Source: Lepisosteus oculatus
Taxonomy: Eukaryota; Chordata; Actinopteri; Semionotiformes; Lepisosteidae
Assembly (NCBI RefSeq): GCF_040954835.1
Contig: NC_090699.1
Span: 17,725,817 to 17,789,816, forward strand
Direction: 5' to 3'
DNA length: 64,000 nt
Within the stretch, counting starts at the first letter, position 1. The number at the start of each line of letters is the position of its first letter. This document shows positions 54,236 through 64,000 of this stretch, piece after piece. Under the pieces are notes generated by a model. It did not search any database. It was not told the origin of the DNA and was given only the letters and a program-made list of their open reading frames with translations. The position numbers were made by a program, and so were the translations under genes.

Positions 54236-54440
54236 CTTGTCACGGGGAGAAGGAGGAAGAGAGGCTGTCACAGAGAGAGCCCTGGGAGGCTCAAACACCC
54301 CCTGGTGGCACTGCACTGAGCCAGTACTGGGGACCCCAGGCAGGGAATCCTGGTCAGTGATTGACTAGCGATGTCCCAGATGTGGTTGAGCTCAGCGTGT
54401 CCTCGGAGCAGGAGTCTGTACCAGCTGAGTCGCTTGGGAA
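54236..54440 (+). repeat. Possible SINE fragment, low confidence
   Basis: Contains CACCCCCTGGTGGCACTGC, CACTGAGCCAGTACTGGGG and GACTAGCGATGTCCCAG, which parallel in order the minus-strand segment at 31020-31145. The two could be members of one old dispersed family. No head, tail or duplication is visible. Confidence 0.35.
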
Positions 54441-54534
54441 TATGATGTACTTTGATAGTTACCCTAATTTGTTGAGGTGTTGTGTGTCAGTCAGACTACC
54501 GTTACAGGTTTTACTGCACAGGATTTAATGTATT

Positions 54535-55095
54535 ATAATAATAATAATCATCATCATCATAAAAATTGCTGACATTATATAGTGCTTTTCTGGACACTCC
54601 ACTCAAAGCACTTTACAGGTAATGTGGACTCCCCTCCACCACCACCAGTGTGCAGCCCCACCTGGATGATGCGCCGGCAGCCATAAAACACCAGAACACT
54701 CATCACACATCAGCTATTGGTGGGGAAGAGAGCAGAGTGATGAAGCCAGTTCACAGATGGGGATTATAAGGAGGCCACAATTGGTAAGGGCCAATGGGAA
54801 ACTAAGCCAGGACGCCGGGGTTTCACCCCCTACTGTTTTCGAAAAACACGCTGGGATATTTATTGACCACAGAGAGTCAGGACCTCGGTTTTACATCTCA
54901 TTCGAAGGACAACACCTTTTTACAGTATAGTGTCCCAATCACTATATTGGGACTTTAGGACCCACACAGACCACAGGGTGAGCACCCCCTGCTGGCCCCA
55001 CTAAGACCTCTTCCATCCAGGTACTGACCAGGCTCACACCTGCTGAGCTTCAGTGGGCTTCTAGTTGTGAGTTTCAGGGTGATATGGCTGCTGGC
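54535..55095 (-). repeat. 5S-rRNA-derived SINE (SINE3 type), near full length
   Basis: On the minus strand the element starts at 55095 with GCCAGCAGCCATATCACCCT, then GAAGCTCAGCAGGTGTGAGC and CTGGTCAGTACCTGGATGG, closely following 5S rRNA with its internal promoter boxes (AAGCTAAGCAGG and GGATGGGAGACC). The body and the GTGCTTTGAGTGGAGTG tail follow, ending in an ATG/ATT microsatellite (54535-54563). A possible target-site duplication, TTAATGTATT, occurs at 54525-54534 and 55108-55117, though the second lies 12 bp beyond the head. Confidence 0.9.
55006..55095 (-). promoter_or_regulatory. 5S-derived internal Pol III promoter (SINE head)
   Basis: The A-box-like GAAGCTCAGCAGG and C-box-like TGGATGGAAGAGG correspond to the internal control region of 5S rRNA genes. 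The C-box has base changes, so Pol III activity today is doubtful. This is a SINE head and not a functional 5S gene: the 3' part of 5S rRNA is absent. Confidence 0.7.
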
Positions 55096-55257
55096 TAAAA
55101 TTATGAATTAATGTATTTAAGCTTTTGCATTTCCTTGATATTTGGGTCACCCAGGGGCAAATACCACCCGTGCTGCTCACACTGGCATATCCCTATGTTT
55201 ACCCAGTCTTGGTGTGAGTCAGTCATCTGCCTTCAGAAAACTGAGCTGGTTAAAACA

Positions 55258-55450
55258 GACAAAAGAACATAAGAATGGTTACCAACAAGACCAGTCACAC
55301 TTTGGGCCCACTAGGTAGTTAGTATCCAAGGCTTCATCCTGCTGTTTCTTGAAGGAAGCCAAACTTTTAGCTTCCACCACATGGCGTGTTCCACACGCAG
55401 AACTCTTTGAGTCAAGACCACTTGGCCTTTTAAGACCAATTTAAGATCAT
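55258..55450 (+). repeat. GAACATAAGAA-type dispersed repeat, second copy
   Basis: Starts AGAACATAAGAATGGTTACC and continues with GGCCCACTAGGTAGTTAGTA, CTGTTTCTTGAAGGAAGCCA and CTTCCACCACATGGCGTGTT. It shares order and wording with the copy at 39867 and extends further 3' than it does. Confidence 0.6.
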
Positions 55451-56196
55451 AGTGCCCCTCTCAACCTGCCATTCTCCAATCTGCAGTAGTATTTCATTTC
55501 CGTCTTTCTGGCAGTGCGCTTTATCTTTAAACTCGGTAATTGTAGAATGGCCAAAATTGCCACTATTGAAGGATATTTTATAGCTCACTGGTAGCTGATT
55601 TGTTGATTACTGCTATTATTCTTTAGATGCATTTTAGTGGAATAGGCCTTAGGATGCCATGAGTAAGATTTTGGACTGAACTGTGGGTTGGTGAAGTCAT
55701 TCGCATTAGTTTCTGAATTCAGGGGCTAATTAAAGGGGCTTGTTCAGTTTGACAGCTTGTTCCAGACGAGTGCCACCCTCACTGCAGAGGTTCTCATTAT
55801 TGCTGTGCCTCTGCTGCCCAGTGTGTTGTGCCCAACTCGTGTGCTGCTGGACGTGAAGTCCTGGAAGAACATCAGCGTCTGCTCTGGCTCCGATTGTTCA
55901 GCTATTAGCATTTAATTAGTTCCTGATCCTGTTTATAGTACACAAGAGTCTGGTGTTTTACTGCATACAGTACACCTTTTATCGTACTCCATAGATATCT
56001 TACTTCTTCTCTCTACAGTGTGTGACACAAGTGGACTTAAGATCTAGTTTGTTTTCCGAAAAGGAAAACTCTATTAAAGAACCTGAAAGACAACCCTCAT
56101 GTAACAACTGCTGTCCACCTCCTACCTTTCCAAGGTGTGGGTTCTGTTTAACAGTGGCCCTGGAAATATTTAAAGGGGGAAAGCTATGATTATATC

Positions 56197-56600
56197 ACAG
56201 GGCGTGTTCTATAATTGAATTTGCACAGATAATGATCAATCTTCTGTATCCAAAACAGTTATTTGCAAATGTGCTATATGTCATAAATAAGCTAATTACG
56301 CTTGGCATGTTCATCAGTAATACCTCTTCTTGATTAATTAAATAGCTCTTCATCATTTCACATTATACTTAACATGTTAATCTAAACAACAGGACACCCA
56401 TTCCTTTCTGTACATAGATGATTTTGTAACTTCTGTGCTATTTATGGTGCGTTGTTAATTCTTCTTTAATGTTTAATTATTTAGTCCCGACATAATGTAT
56501 TGATGTGCACCAAGCTCACTAATTACAGTTATATTCCTTAATGAGAGATTTACTCTACTTCTTTATGATGCAAATAAATTTGTATCAGTTGACTGTGATA
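56197..56600. promoter_or_regulatory. Candidate conserved enhancer in adk intron 4
   Basis: About 400 bp of AT-rich, repeat-free sequence dense in homeodomain-type sites (TAATTA at 56293-56298 and 56335-56340, TTAATTA nearby) with a perfect octamer ATGCAAAT at 56568-56575. The texture is that of vertebrate conserved non-coding elements. Conservation itself cannot be seen from one sequence, so this is a composition-based guess. Confidence 0.3.
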
Positions 56601-59600
56601 ACATTTATTGTTGGTTTTCCTTATTGAAGTTATGCCTGCTTGGCTCACTTGCATAGTCATAAATAGACATAGACATAAATGCTCTGTTGGCTGCTAGCTA
56701 ATATTTTTTTCTGATAGGAAATCCAACTGCATGAATCCATCAGTGTGTGATCTCTGTCATGTCTTATTACTTATATCAGCAGCAATATCAGCAGATTACT
56801 TGAAAATGTCTCTGTAGAATTGCACACCCCTAAATTTTTGTCTCACTTATGATTTACATAAATGCTTTTATTATATATAGTAATAGTATGCAAGTAGCAT
56901 GCAACTTTTTGCAGTTAAAGTGAACCATGAAATTGTAGTTTAATTCTTTGTAAGACTGAATATCTTTTGTTAATTTAATCTTGTATCGAAGATGTCACTG
57001 GATGTTTAAGAGGTCTTCCTGCTAGCTGTGGTGCAAATAGGTTCATTCTGGTTAGGAAATGTGTTGTGGCAGTCCCTGTTTTATCATGTATTTTATCAAG
57101 GAATAAAAATATTGCTTTCAGGTGCAAAACTTATTGTTCAGCTCTAATATGCATAGTCTATAAATAACTAGATTTAATTGGTGGATATGCTATATGTACT
57201 GTGTTATTCTACATCTGTTTTAGACCCTTCCATATTTATAATACTGTTGAAACAAAAAGTTTATATGTATATGTGTATACTGTATGTGGAAATTGACATC
57301 CGCTGAATGGAGACGGGCGGAATGAGTAGCACCTAGTTGTGTATATATGTTTTAATTCAAGTGAATAGCATAAACATTTGATAAAGAGACTTAGTTTTAT
57401 TTCTGAAAATGAGAATGCTCTTTAGTTAGATCACACGGGAAAGTTTAATACTTTTCGAGAACAACATGACTGATTGCTCTTTCCGCTGGATTTTGAAAAA
57501 CCTTACAGGCGGACACAGTGTTAAGTCTTTAGGATCTGTCAGCTTTATGGCAGGAACTGTAGTAAATCCTGCAGTTTGATCTTGGAGGGGGATTTAATGA
57601 TTTTTATATGACTGTTTACTTCCTTTGCCTTGTCAGCCTTATTTGCGTGTTGTCCTAGTTCTGGAACAGCTGGAGAAACTGTGGACATGCCCTTTAAAAC
57701 ACTGGGATAGGCAGATTTTCTTGCTGCCAAAACACCTTGAACAGCAAACAGGTCGAGAGTGTTTCTGTTTACAGTATGAGAACAGGTGGATTACCCTGTA
57801 TCTAAAGTTGAAATAGCAGCTGCATTTAGACTTTTTTTTCTGTGCTCCTTTTGTACGTGTGCCTTGGTGTCAGTTTCAGGGGGGTTAATATTCTGAGATC
57901 TGTGAAGAAAATAAAAATACTCTTTCATGTTTGGCAGTTGTCCACCACAAAGGATGCAGTGATGGGTCTTCCAGTGTAACTGTCTAATTATGCTTGGCAG
58001 ATGGGGTGCTCAGTTAACTAGGGCACAGTGTTCTACCTTTCCCAGACATGACAACAAAAGGCACAACCAGTATGACAGGCTCTTCGGCTGAGAGACAGAG
58101 AAATGAGGGTTGTCACAGCCGTTCCTCCACTCAGTGTGTTACCACAGAAACAAATGTATCGAGTAAACGCTGGAAGGATTAGTGCTCTCAGGGAGTGTAT
58201 CATGGCAGAGTAGTGGGTCGGTTTACACATGGTTTTCAGCCTCCTATTGTGAAGGATTAAATACTTCAACCCTAATTAATGAGAATGTGGTTTATGCCAC
58301 TTTCATGATTGATAAAATCTGTTGTGATAGATGTCTCTTATTACGAGCAGTTCATGTGTTCGCGTCTCGGTTTGTCAGTCGACGTCTTATTAATTCATCC
58401 TCGGTAGAAAAGTAAAACCCCTTTAATGCACTGTGGGTTTTTTTTGTCAGAAGGAGCTGGATGCAGAGGTTGTCTTCACTGTTACAAAAGCAGGTTGGGT
58501 CTGATTGGCAAATTGATGTCTCACTTAACAGCTGGGGAGTGCGGCCTCTCGAGACTCCCCCGAGACCTGGACAAGCCGGTCAGTCCCCGACATCCTGGAA
58601 TATCGGATGTCTCGCTCTGTTTAAGAGAAAAACGAGCTGAGGGAAAGAAAGCAGTTGAGGGGCTCGAGCAGGTGTGGATGCTTTTGCCTTCCCTGTTCCG
58701 GGATCTTAATCCATTGTAGTGGTGGAGGGGGTATTGTCCCCGCCCTCCCCAAAACATGGAGTTTGTGTCCTGGTTTCCTGTGTAGTATCCCATACTGGGC
58801 TTCAACACCCAGGTGGAGCACAGCGGCTGTAAGCGGTCGTGACACAAAGACCATTCGCTCGCTGCCTGTTTGAAACACTGTAATGCAAACCACTCGAAGG
58901 AGAAGACCTCTCACCCTGTTTTCAACAAAGAATCGATCTGCATAAGAATGTGGGATCGCAGCATGGGACTGCTGGACTCTCAGGCCAGGATGCTGTGATG
59001 CCAAAAGACGTACCAGAGCAACAGTCTTCCAAGAGAAGTGCAGCTGCTAGGTGGGGCAGGAGAGACTGCGACTTACTTGGTCTTTACACCCAAAAGTCCA
59101 GAGAGATTTCTCTTTTTGGGGTGTCTCAGCGTGGGTAGGTCCGCTCTTCCAAGAATGGAGCACAATGTCCCGTTTTCAAGAGGGAAACGCCTGCAACTAT
59201 TTTCAGGGTACTTTTTTTGCATCTTTATTGAAGCAGTCTGATTTTTCATGACTTCCTCGGTGGCTTAACAAAAGAAGCCAGTAAAACACCAGGAAAATAA
59301 TCATGGGACTTTAGAGAAAATTCAGCATCTATGTGCACAGTAGGTGTTCACTTGCTTGCATTATTCCAGGATGCTGTATATTCTGAAATGCCCAGGGTGT
59401 TGGCACACCCAAATGTAACCCTTGCAGTTTTGTACACATCGCAAGCATTATGATTTTCAGTTGATTTCTAAATGTTGCCTCCAGTGGCTTTTTTTAGCTT
59501 TCAGTGTGTAAACCAGCTGAATGTATACTCTTGAGCTACTGTTTTCTTAAACCTTTTGTAACTAAGGAGTTTGCATTATCCAGGTCTAAAATACGTTTCA

Positions 59601-62600
59601 CCTTTTGAACAATTTTTTCCACAAATATCCCCCCATCTCACCACACGGTTTATTACCTCAAGGGGAGAAAGAACGCGCGTGTCCCTGGCTGGGTTTTGAT
59701 TCAAGTCCCCCAAGTCTTAGGATGTGACTTGGTAGAGCTCCCCCATTCTGCAGGTCTGTTCTGCCCTGTGCCCAGCCTGCCCTTCGCCCAGGGTTGCAAG
59801 GGAATCCACAGACACGGACGTCTGAGTACTAACTCAATGACATTTCAGCCTACGAGAAGAATTTTCAAAATACTTGGCATAGTTCCCCGATAAATAAAAA
59901 ATAAATGAGTGCTAAGTTATCATTTACTTTTATGTATATAAAAAGTATATATATAAAAAAATTATATTCTTTTGGTTTCCTTCTCCAAAATTCAGACAAA
60001 AAACAATTTGACTGAATGGCTGAATTGGTGTTGTTTGCCCTCCTTTAACAAATACCGTTTGTGATACTGTATATAATAAGTTAGATATTCACAAGAGCAA
60101 AAATTCATACCTGCAGGCAAATAATTACAGTTTATCTAAGTTTTTAATCTTTCTGTAAAGAATGATCTGACATTCTTATGGAAAGTCTGCTTTGGAAATT
60201 TTCCACTTGGCATCTCACCAAGGCAAAACATATTATTATACAGTGGGTGTAGCTTCCTTGTGCCAATCACATCTGCTGGTGTAGCACTTCTGCATTCCTG
60301 TGGCTGGCAGCTGCTTGGTGTTTCAGTAAAACACACTAGAAGTAGCTGTACAGGGGATGCTTGTTCATTAACACATTCATTCTATATAAACTGTGCAGGT
60401 TGGTAATTGCCGAAGGCCAGCAATGCACTTAAGGTAAAGAAAGCTGTTTACCGCTTAAAATAATGCGGGTCAGCTGTAAATGCGTTCTCCTGTCTCGGTC
60501 ACAGCCTGCCCTAATCCTTTTCTTTTATGTTAAATGTGGGGAAACGAGGACTAGGTTTCATGAAAGGAAAGCCTGGCCACATGATTGCACATCAAACAGC
60601 AGTTGTGTAAACTTGTCTGTGGGCTCCGTCTCAGTTGCTGAAAGACAGTGATGCTCTCCTGCAGGCTGTAAATATTAATCTGCTTGTTTCAAAGACATGC
60701 ACAGTGCTGTAATCCAAGAGCACTTTACCAAAGGTTAAAGTGGACCGTGCTGAAGAGGGTATAATTTAAGTTTGTAAAACTAGACAAAACCGCAAACTTG
60801 ATCCATTACTGTTGGTTGTGAATCCCAAAGGTGTGTTTTTAGCATCATTTTAGTCTTTCCAGCTCCTGTGGGTGGGGGGTGGGGTGAGCTTGGCTTGGGT
60901 TGAGGCCGACTTAAATGAGAATCGCATAAAAGCATTTGATAATGTCAGAAGCATTTGATAATGTCCTTTCTGTATGGGAAGGAAGTTCCTGTAGAGTCAC
61001 ATCTTTAGGGAGATAGCATTTTACCTTTGCAGCAGATTCTCTGGGTTCATTCTTCTAATAGATGTGGAACATGTTAAATATGTTATTTAAGTTTACACAC
61101 AGCTCTTGCCGCTGGTTTTAAATCTTTGAAGGAAACATTTTGAATCAGCTCTTTTACAGTGAGAAAAGAAGTGCTCGCTGGGGGTTTTCAAAGGTTCTGA
61201 AGGTGTGCTTGAATTTGCACAAAACACTCTGAGAGGATTAAGGTGTCTTGAATCGTCCCCCTCTGTCAGCTGAAGGCAGCTCGAGCTGCACAAACACACT
61301 GCAGGGTTACGGGCACTGTAACTGGGCATGTTCGCTGTCAGGGCTTCAGAAGGAGGGTCTCCAGGGCTGTGTGCCGGGCGCAAGGCTGATAGTGCCCTCC
61401 TCCTGCACAGGGAAGGATCCTTCAGGCACATGTTTGCCGAATGGAGCTTCGCCCGGGGTGCCAAAGCTAATAAGAAGCTAAAGACCAGGAAGTGGAACAC
61501 AAATCGGTTAGCACCAGCCTCAAAGGAAAAAGCTCTCATTCATCCAAAGTGTCTTTTTCATCAAAATCACGGAGAGAGATGTCAGTGCCTCCCTTGTACT
61601 CCAGGATGCATTTTTTTACAGCAGTGAGCACATATCTTGTGGAATGTAGTACTCCGAAGAGTGTTTGGGCAACGTGGGACTGAAGTGGGATCTTTTCCTC
61701 ATGGCAGCTGTGTCTAGAATTCTTTCAGGTGACACAACATGATAAATCAAGACGAGCCCATGAGACGAGAGGGCTGAATTGTTTTCATATGGTTATTCTT
61801 TAGTGAAATGTGTGCTATACATAAAAACGCTGAACGTTTTTTGGGTGAAACCCGATGCAGGACTTGGCTGAGGGAGAGCTCCATTTGGCCCATAGCAGAG
61901 AGGGACTTTGGGAGCTATTACTAAATAGAATTCACATTTTGCTTTTCAGATGGATTTAACTGTAGTGTACACTCCCAAGTCTGACCCTATTAACATTCTG
62001 CTGTGTCTAGAAACTCAAGGCACAGTTAAGCATTTACAGGATATAAGGTTTTTGGAACAGAAGGTGTTGTGCTTGGCAGTCGTGAGAATTCTGAAAGACA
62101 TTTTTATGGATGTAGAAAATCCATCTGTGACAGTCCTCAGGATTTTCTTTATCCTACAGTGCACTGAAACATTTTCTGATGAATATTTTTATTGGGCAGG
62201 TTATTCTGAGTTCTAATTTTTTGATCCAGTCTGTTCGTTAATATTTTTCTTGTCTTGACTGTAATTTTGTCTGGTTTTAAAAATCTACCCTTCTCAAGCT
62301 TTTAAAGTGCACGTGTTTACTTCTGAGTGAAGGAGCCAGTGCCAGTCTGGTTCAGGTGGTCAGATCGAGATAATTACTGCTTCCCAGAAAGCACAAAAAT
62401 ATTTTGTTTGACAATTTAAGAGTTTAGCTGTGGCAATGGCTGCTTTGCTGTAAAGCCCATCATTGCTTTGTGTGAAAAGAGTCTTTCGTTTGGATTAATT
62501 CCAGGAAGTAAGGAATTAGGAAGTAAACAAGATGCCATGTTTGAGCTGTTCAGTTGTGAGGAAGGTCTTGATTCATTTTGTTTGTGACGGTTCAGGCCTG

Positions 62601-63469
62601 CAACAACTTCACACATTGTAAAAGTAGTCCTGTGCACATTGTCTTAGAGATGCAGTTAGTGGGACTGAATGCAAGAACGCAAGAACAGTAGTCCTCATCG
62701 GACTGAGGGGAGCCAGACTCTGAAGCGGTGTTTGGTTTGTGGGATTGTAGCTTCTCCTGGATCTCCTGAAACAAGACAAGGCTCTGGACCTGCCAGGAAT
62801 TCACATCTGCGGGGGGTGTTTGATAGGCGTTATGTGCCGTTTGCATCTTTGCATCACATTCTGAGATGCTCCTTTTTTACTTGAAAACATGTAAGAGTTA
62901 AACATTCAGGGATGAAGTATTGTTTCAGCTGCTCTGAGATCTGGATTTTATGGTTCCATTAGTGTTCGAGGTCAAGACAGTGCAAATTGAACATGACTGG
63001 CGGGAACGCAGCCCCCTTGGTCTTTTTTCTTTGTGAGTGTTAGATTCCGAAATGTACGGAATAATTCTTCAGAAAAGAGCAGTGCAACACTCTTGCTGTC
63101 CCAAACAGTAACACTTGGAAGTCCTGGGATTGCGGATTGTATACAGCAGTTTAGGAGAAAACAGCTTAAAATGCACTTCATGACTAGTGTACGTTATTAC
63201 ATATTATCACAACATAAAATCGCATTACTGTTTAGTCTTGTGCGCTCTGGAGGATTACATGAATAACTGTCAGTGGCTTGCTTCTGAGCACCCATTGTGA
63301 GCTTTCCCTACTGTTCTTGCAGGAGCTGTTGAGAGGACTCTTGCTTTTACAGTGGCTTTGTCACCACGATGTCACACAGAGTTCAGTGGGTCTAGCAGCA
63401 GCCAGCCTGTTCCATGCTCCCCACCCCTTTGTGTAAAGAAGCAGCACCAGTCTGATTGGAGGCTCTCAC

Positions 63470-63600
63470 CCAGCCCTTTCTTAAAAGAAGCCAGGGTATT
63501 ATCTTCAGTGCCGTGGCTGGGTAGCCTGTTCAACTGCACAATGCTCCACTCGTACACCCGACACTTTCTTTTTCAAGTCCCGGTACGAAATCAGTAACTG
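63470..63600 (+). repeat. GAACATAAGAA-type repeat, 3' part
   Basis: TTTCTTAAAAGAAGCCAGGG, ATTATCTTCAGTGCCGTGGC and TGGGTAGCCTGTTCAACTG resemble the 3' half of the copy at 55258 (TTTCTTGAAGGAAGCCAAAC, AGCTTCCACCACATGG). A further scrap of the family may precede it at 63395-63445. Confidence 0.45.
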
Positions 63601-64000
63601 CTGCAAATTTATGCCAAGTGTCAGAGGCCCACTGAGGGCCAGTGAGCCACAGGACTACGATCATTCAGGTTCTCTCCAGCTTTAGGACCCAGATTATCCT
63701 GCTGTAGGCTTTTCACAGCTGTTCAGTCTCATTGGGAAGGATTTCACATACTGAAACATTGTGTCTGTTTGTGATTATCCTCTTAAATGATGATGCATCG
63801 GGTGTTCTTTATGGTTTTGTAATAACACCCTTATTTTTCACAGGCATGTAGGCATTATTTATCCTGGCTGTTTCTATGGAGATTAATGAAATATAACTGA
63901 CTACAGTGCTCTGCTCTTGGCACTCGCTGAAGGAATCTGGAAGGTTATCAGAATGATAAATCAAAACAGTTCCCTGGTATCTTGGTCTCACTGCAGTTAG

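Noticed and set aside
55006..55095. 5S rRNA-like sequence, considered as an rRNA gene
   Set aside because: Only the 5' two-thirds of 5S is present, with substitutions in the C-box, fused to a SINE body and tail.

Overview
This window is vertebrate nuclear DNA, most probably from a ray-finned fish. The evidence is two intron-rich genes that read as clear orthologues of vertebrate AP3M1 and ADK, arranged head to head as in tetrapods, together with fish-type repeats: a Tc1-like transposon with the usual fish inverted-repeat end, 5S-rRNA-derived SINEs, and dispersed LINE/SINE tails. Long introns and the repeat mix suggest, without proving, a non-teleost or early-branching lineage such as a gar.

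Layout. Positions 1-2358 hold the 3' flank and probable 3' UTR of ap3m1, a degenerate SINE, and at the extreme left a polyadenylation signal that could end a plus-strand neighbour. Positions 2359-9117 (minus strand) carry all eight coding exons of ap3m1, which splice in phase into a complete 418-residue AP-3 mu subunit. Two of its introns hold minisatellites: a 33-bp C-rich array and a ten-copy 46-bp array. Positions about 9130-10170 are the shared promoter region. From 10169 to the right edge (plus strand) runs adk, adenosine kinase. Only its first four coding steps lie in the window (88 codons of the long form). They comprise exon 1 of the long, nuclear-type form (10169-10224), an alternative TATA-driven first exon for the short form (start codon 11850), and shared exons at 14649-14723, 20119-20172 and 41775-41853. 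The gene continues beyond 64000.

The rest, roughly 52 kb, is adk intron sequence. It contains a decayed Tc1/mariner element with intact ends (51588-52947), a TTAA-flanked MITE (26250-26823), a foldback repeat family whose loop resembles a hammerhead-ribozyme core (23.3-23.8 kb and 35.8 kb), a near full-length 5S-SINE (54535-55095) with headless relatives, several CTCF-like motifs, and AT-rich stretches that look like candidate conserved enhancers.

The two genes are functionally unrelated: AP-3 sorts cargo to lysosome-related organelles, and adenosine kinase clears adenosine to AMP. They are linked by a probable bidirectional promoter. I found no other protein-coding gene, no tRNA or rRNA gene, and no CRISPR array. 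The strongest candidates for a second look are the alternative adk promoter, the foldback/hammerhead-like repeat, the CTCF motif carried by the 5S-SINE, and the two intronic minisatellites.
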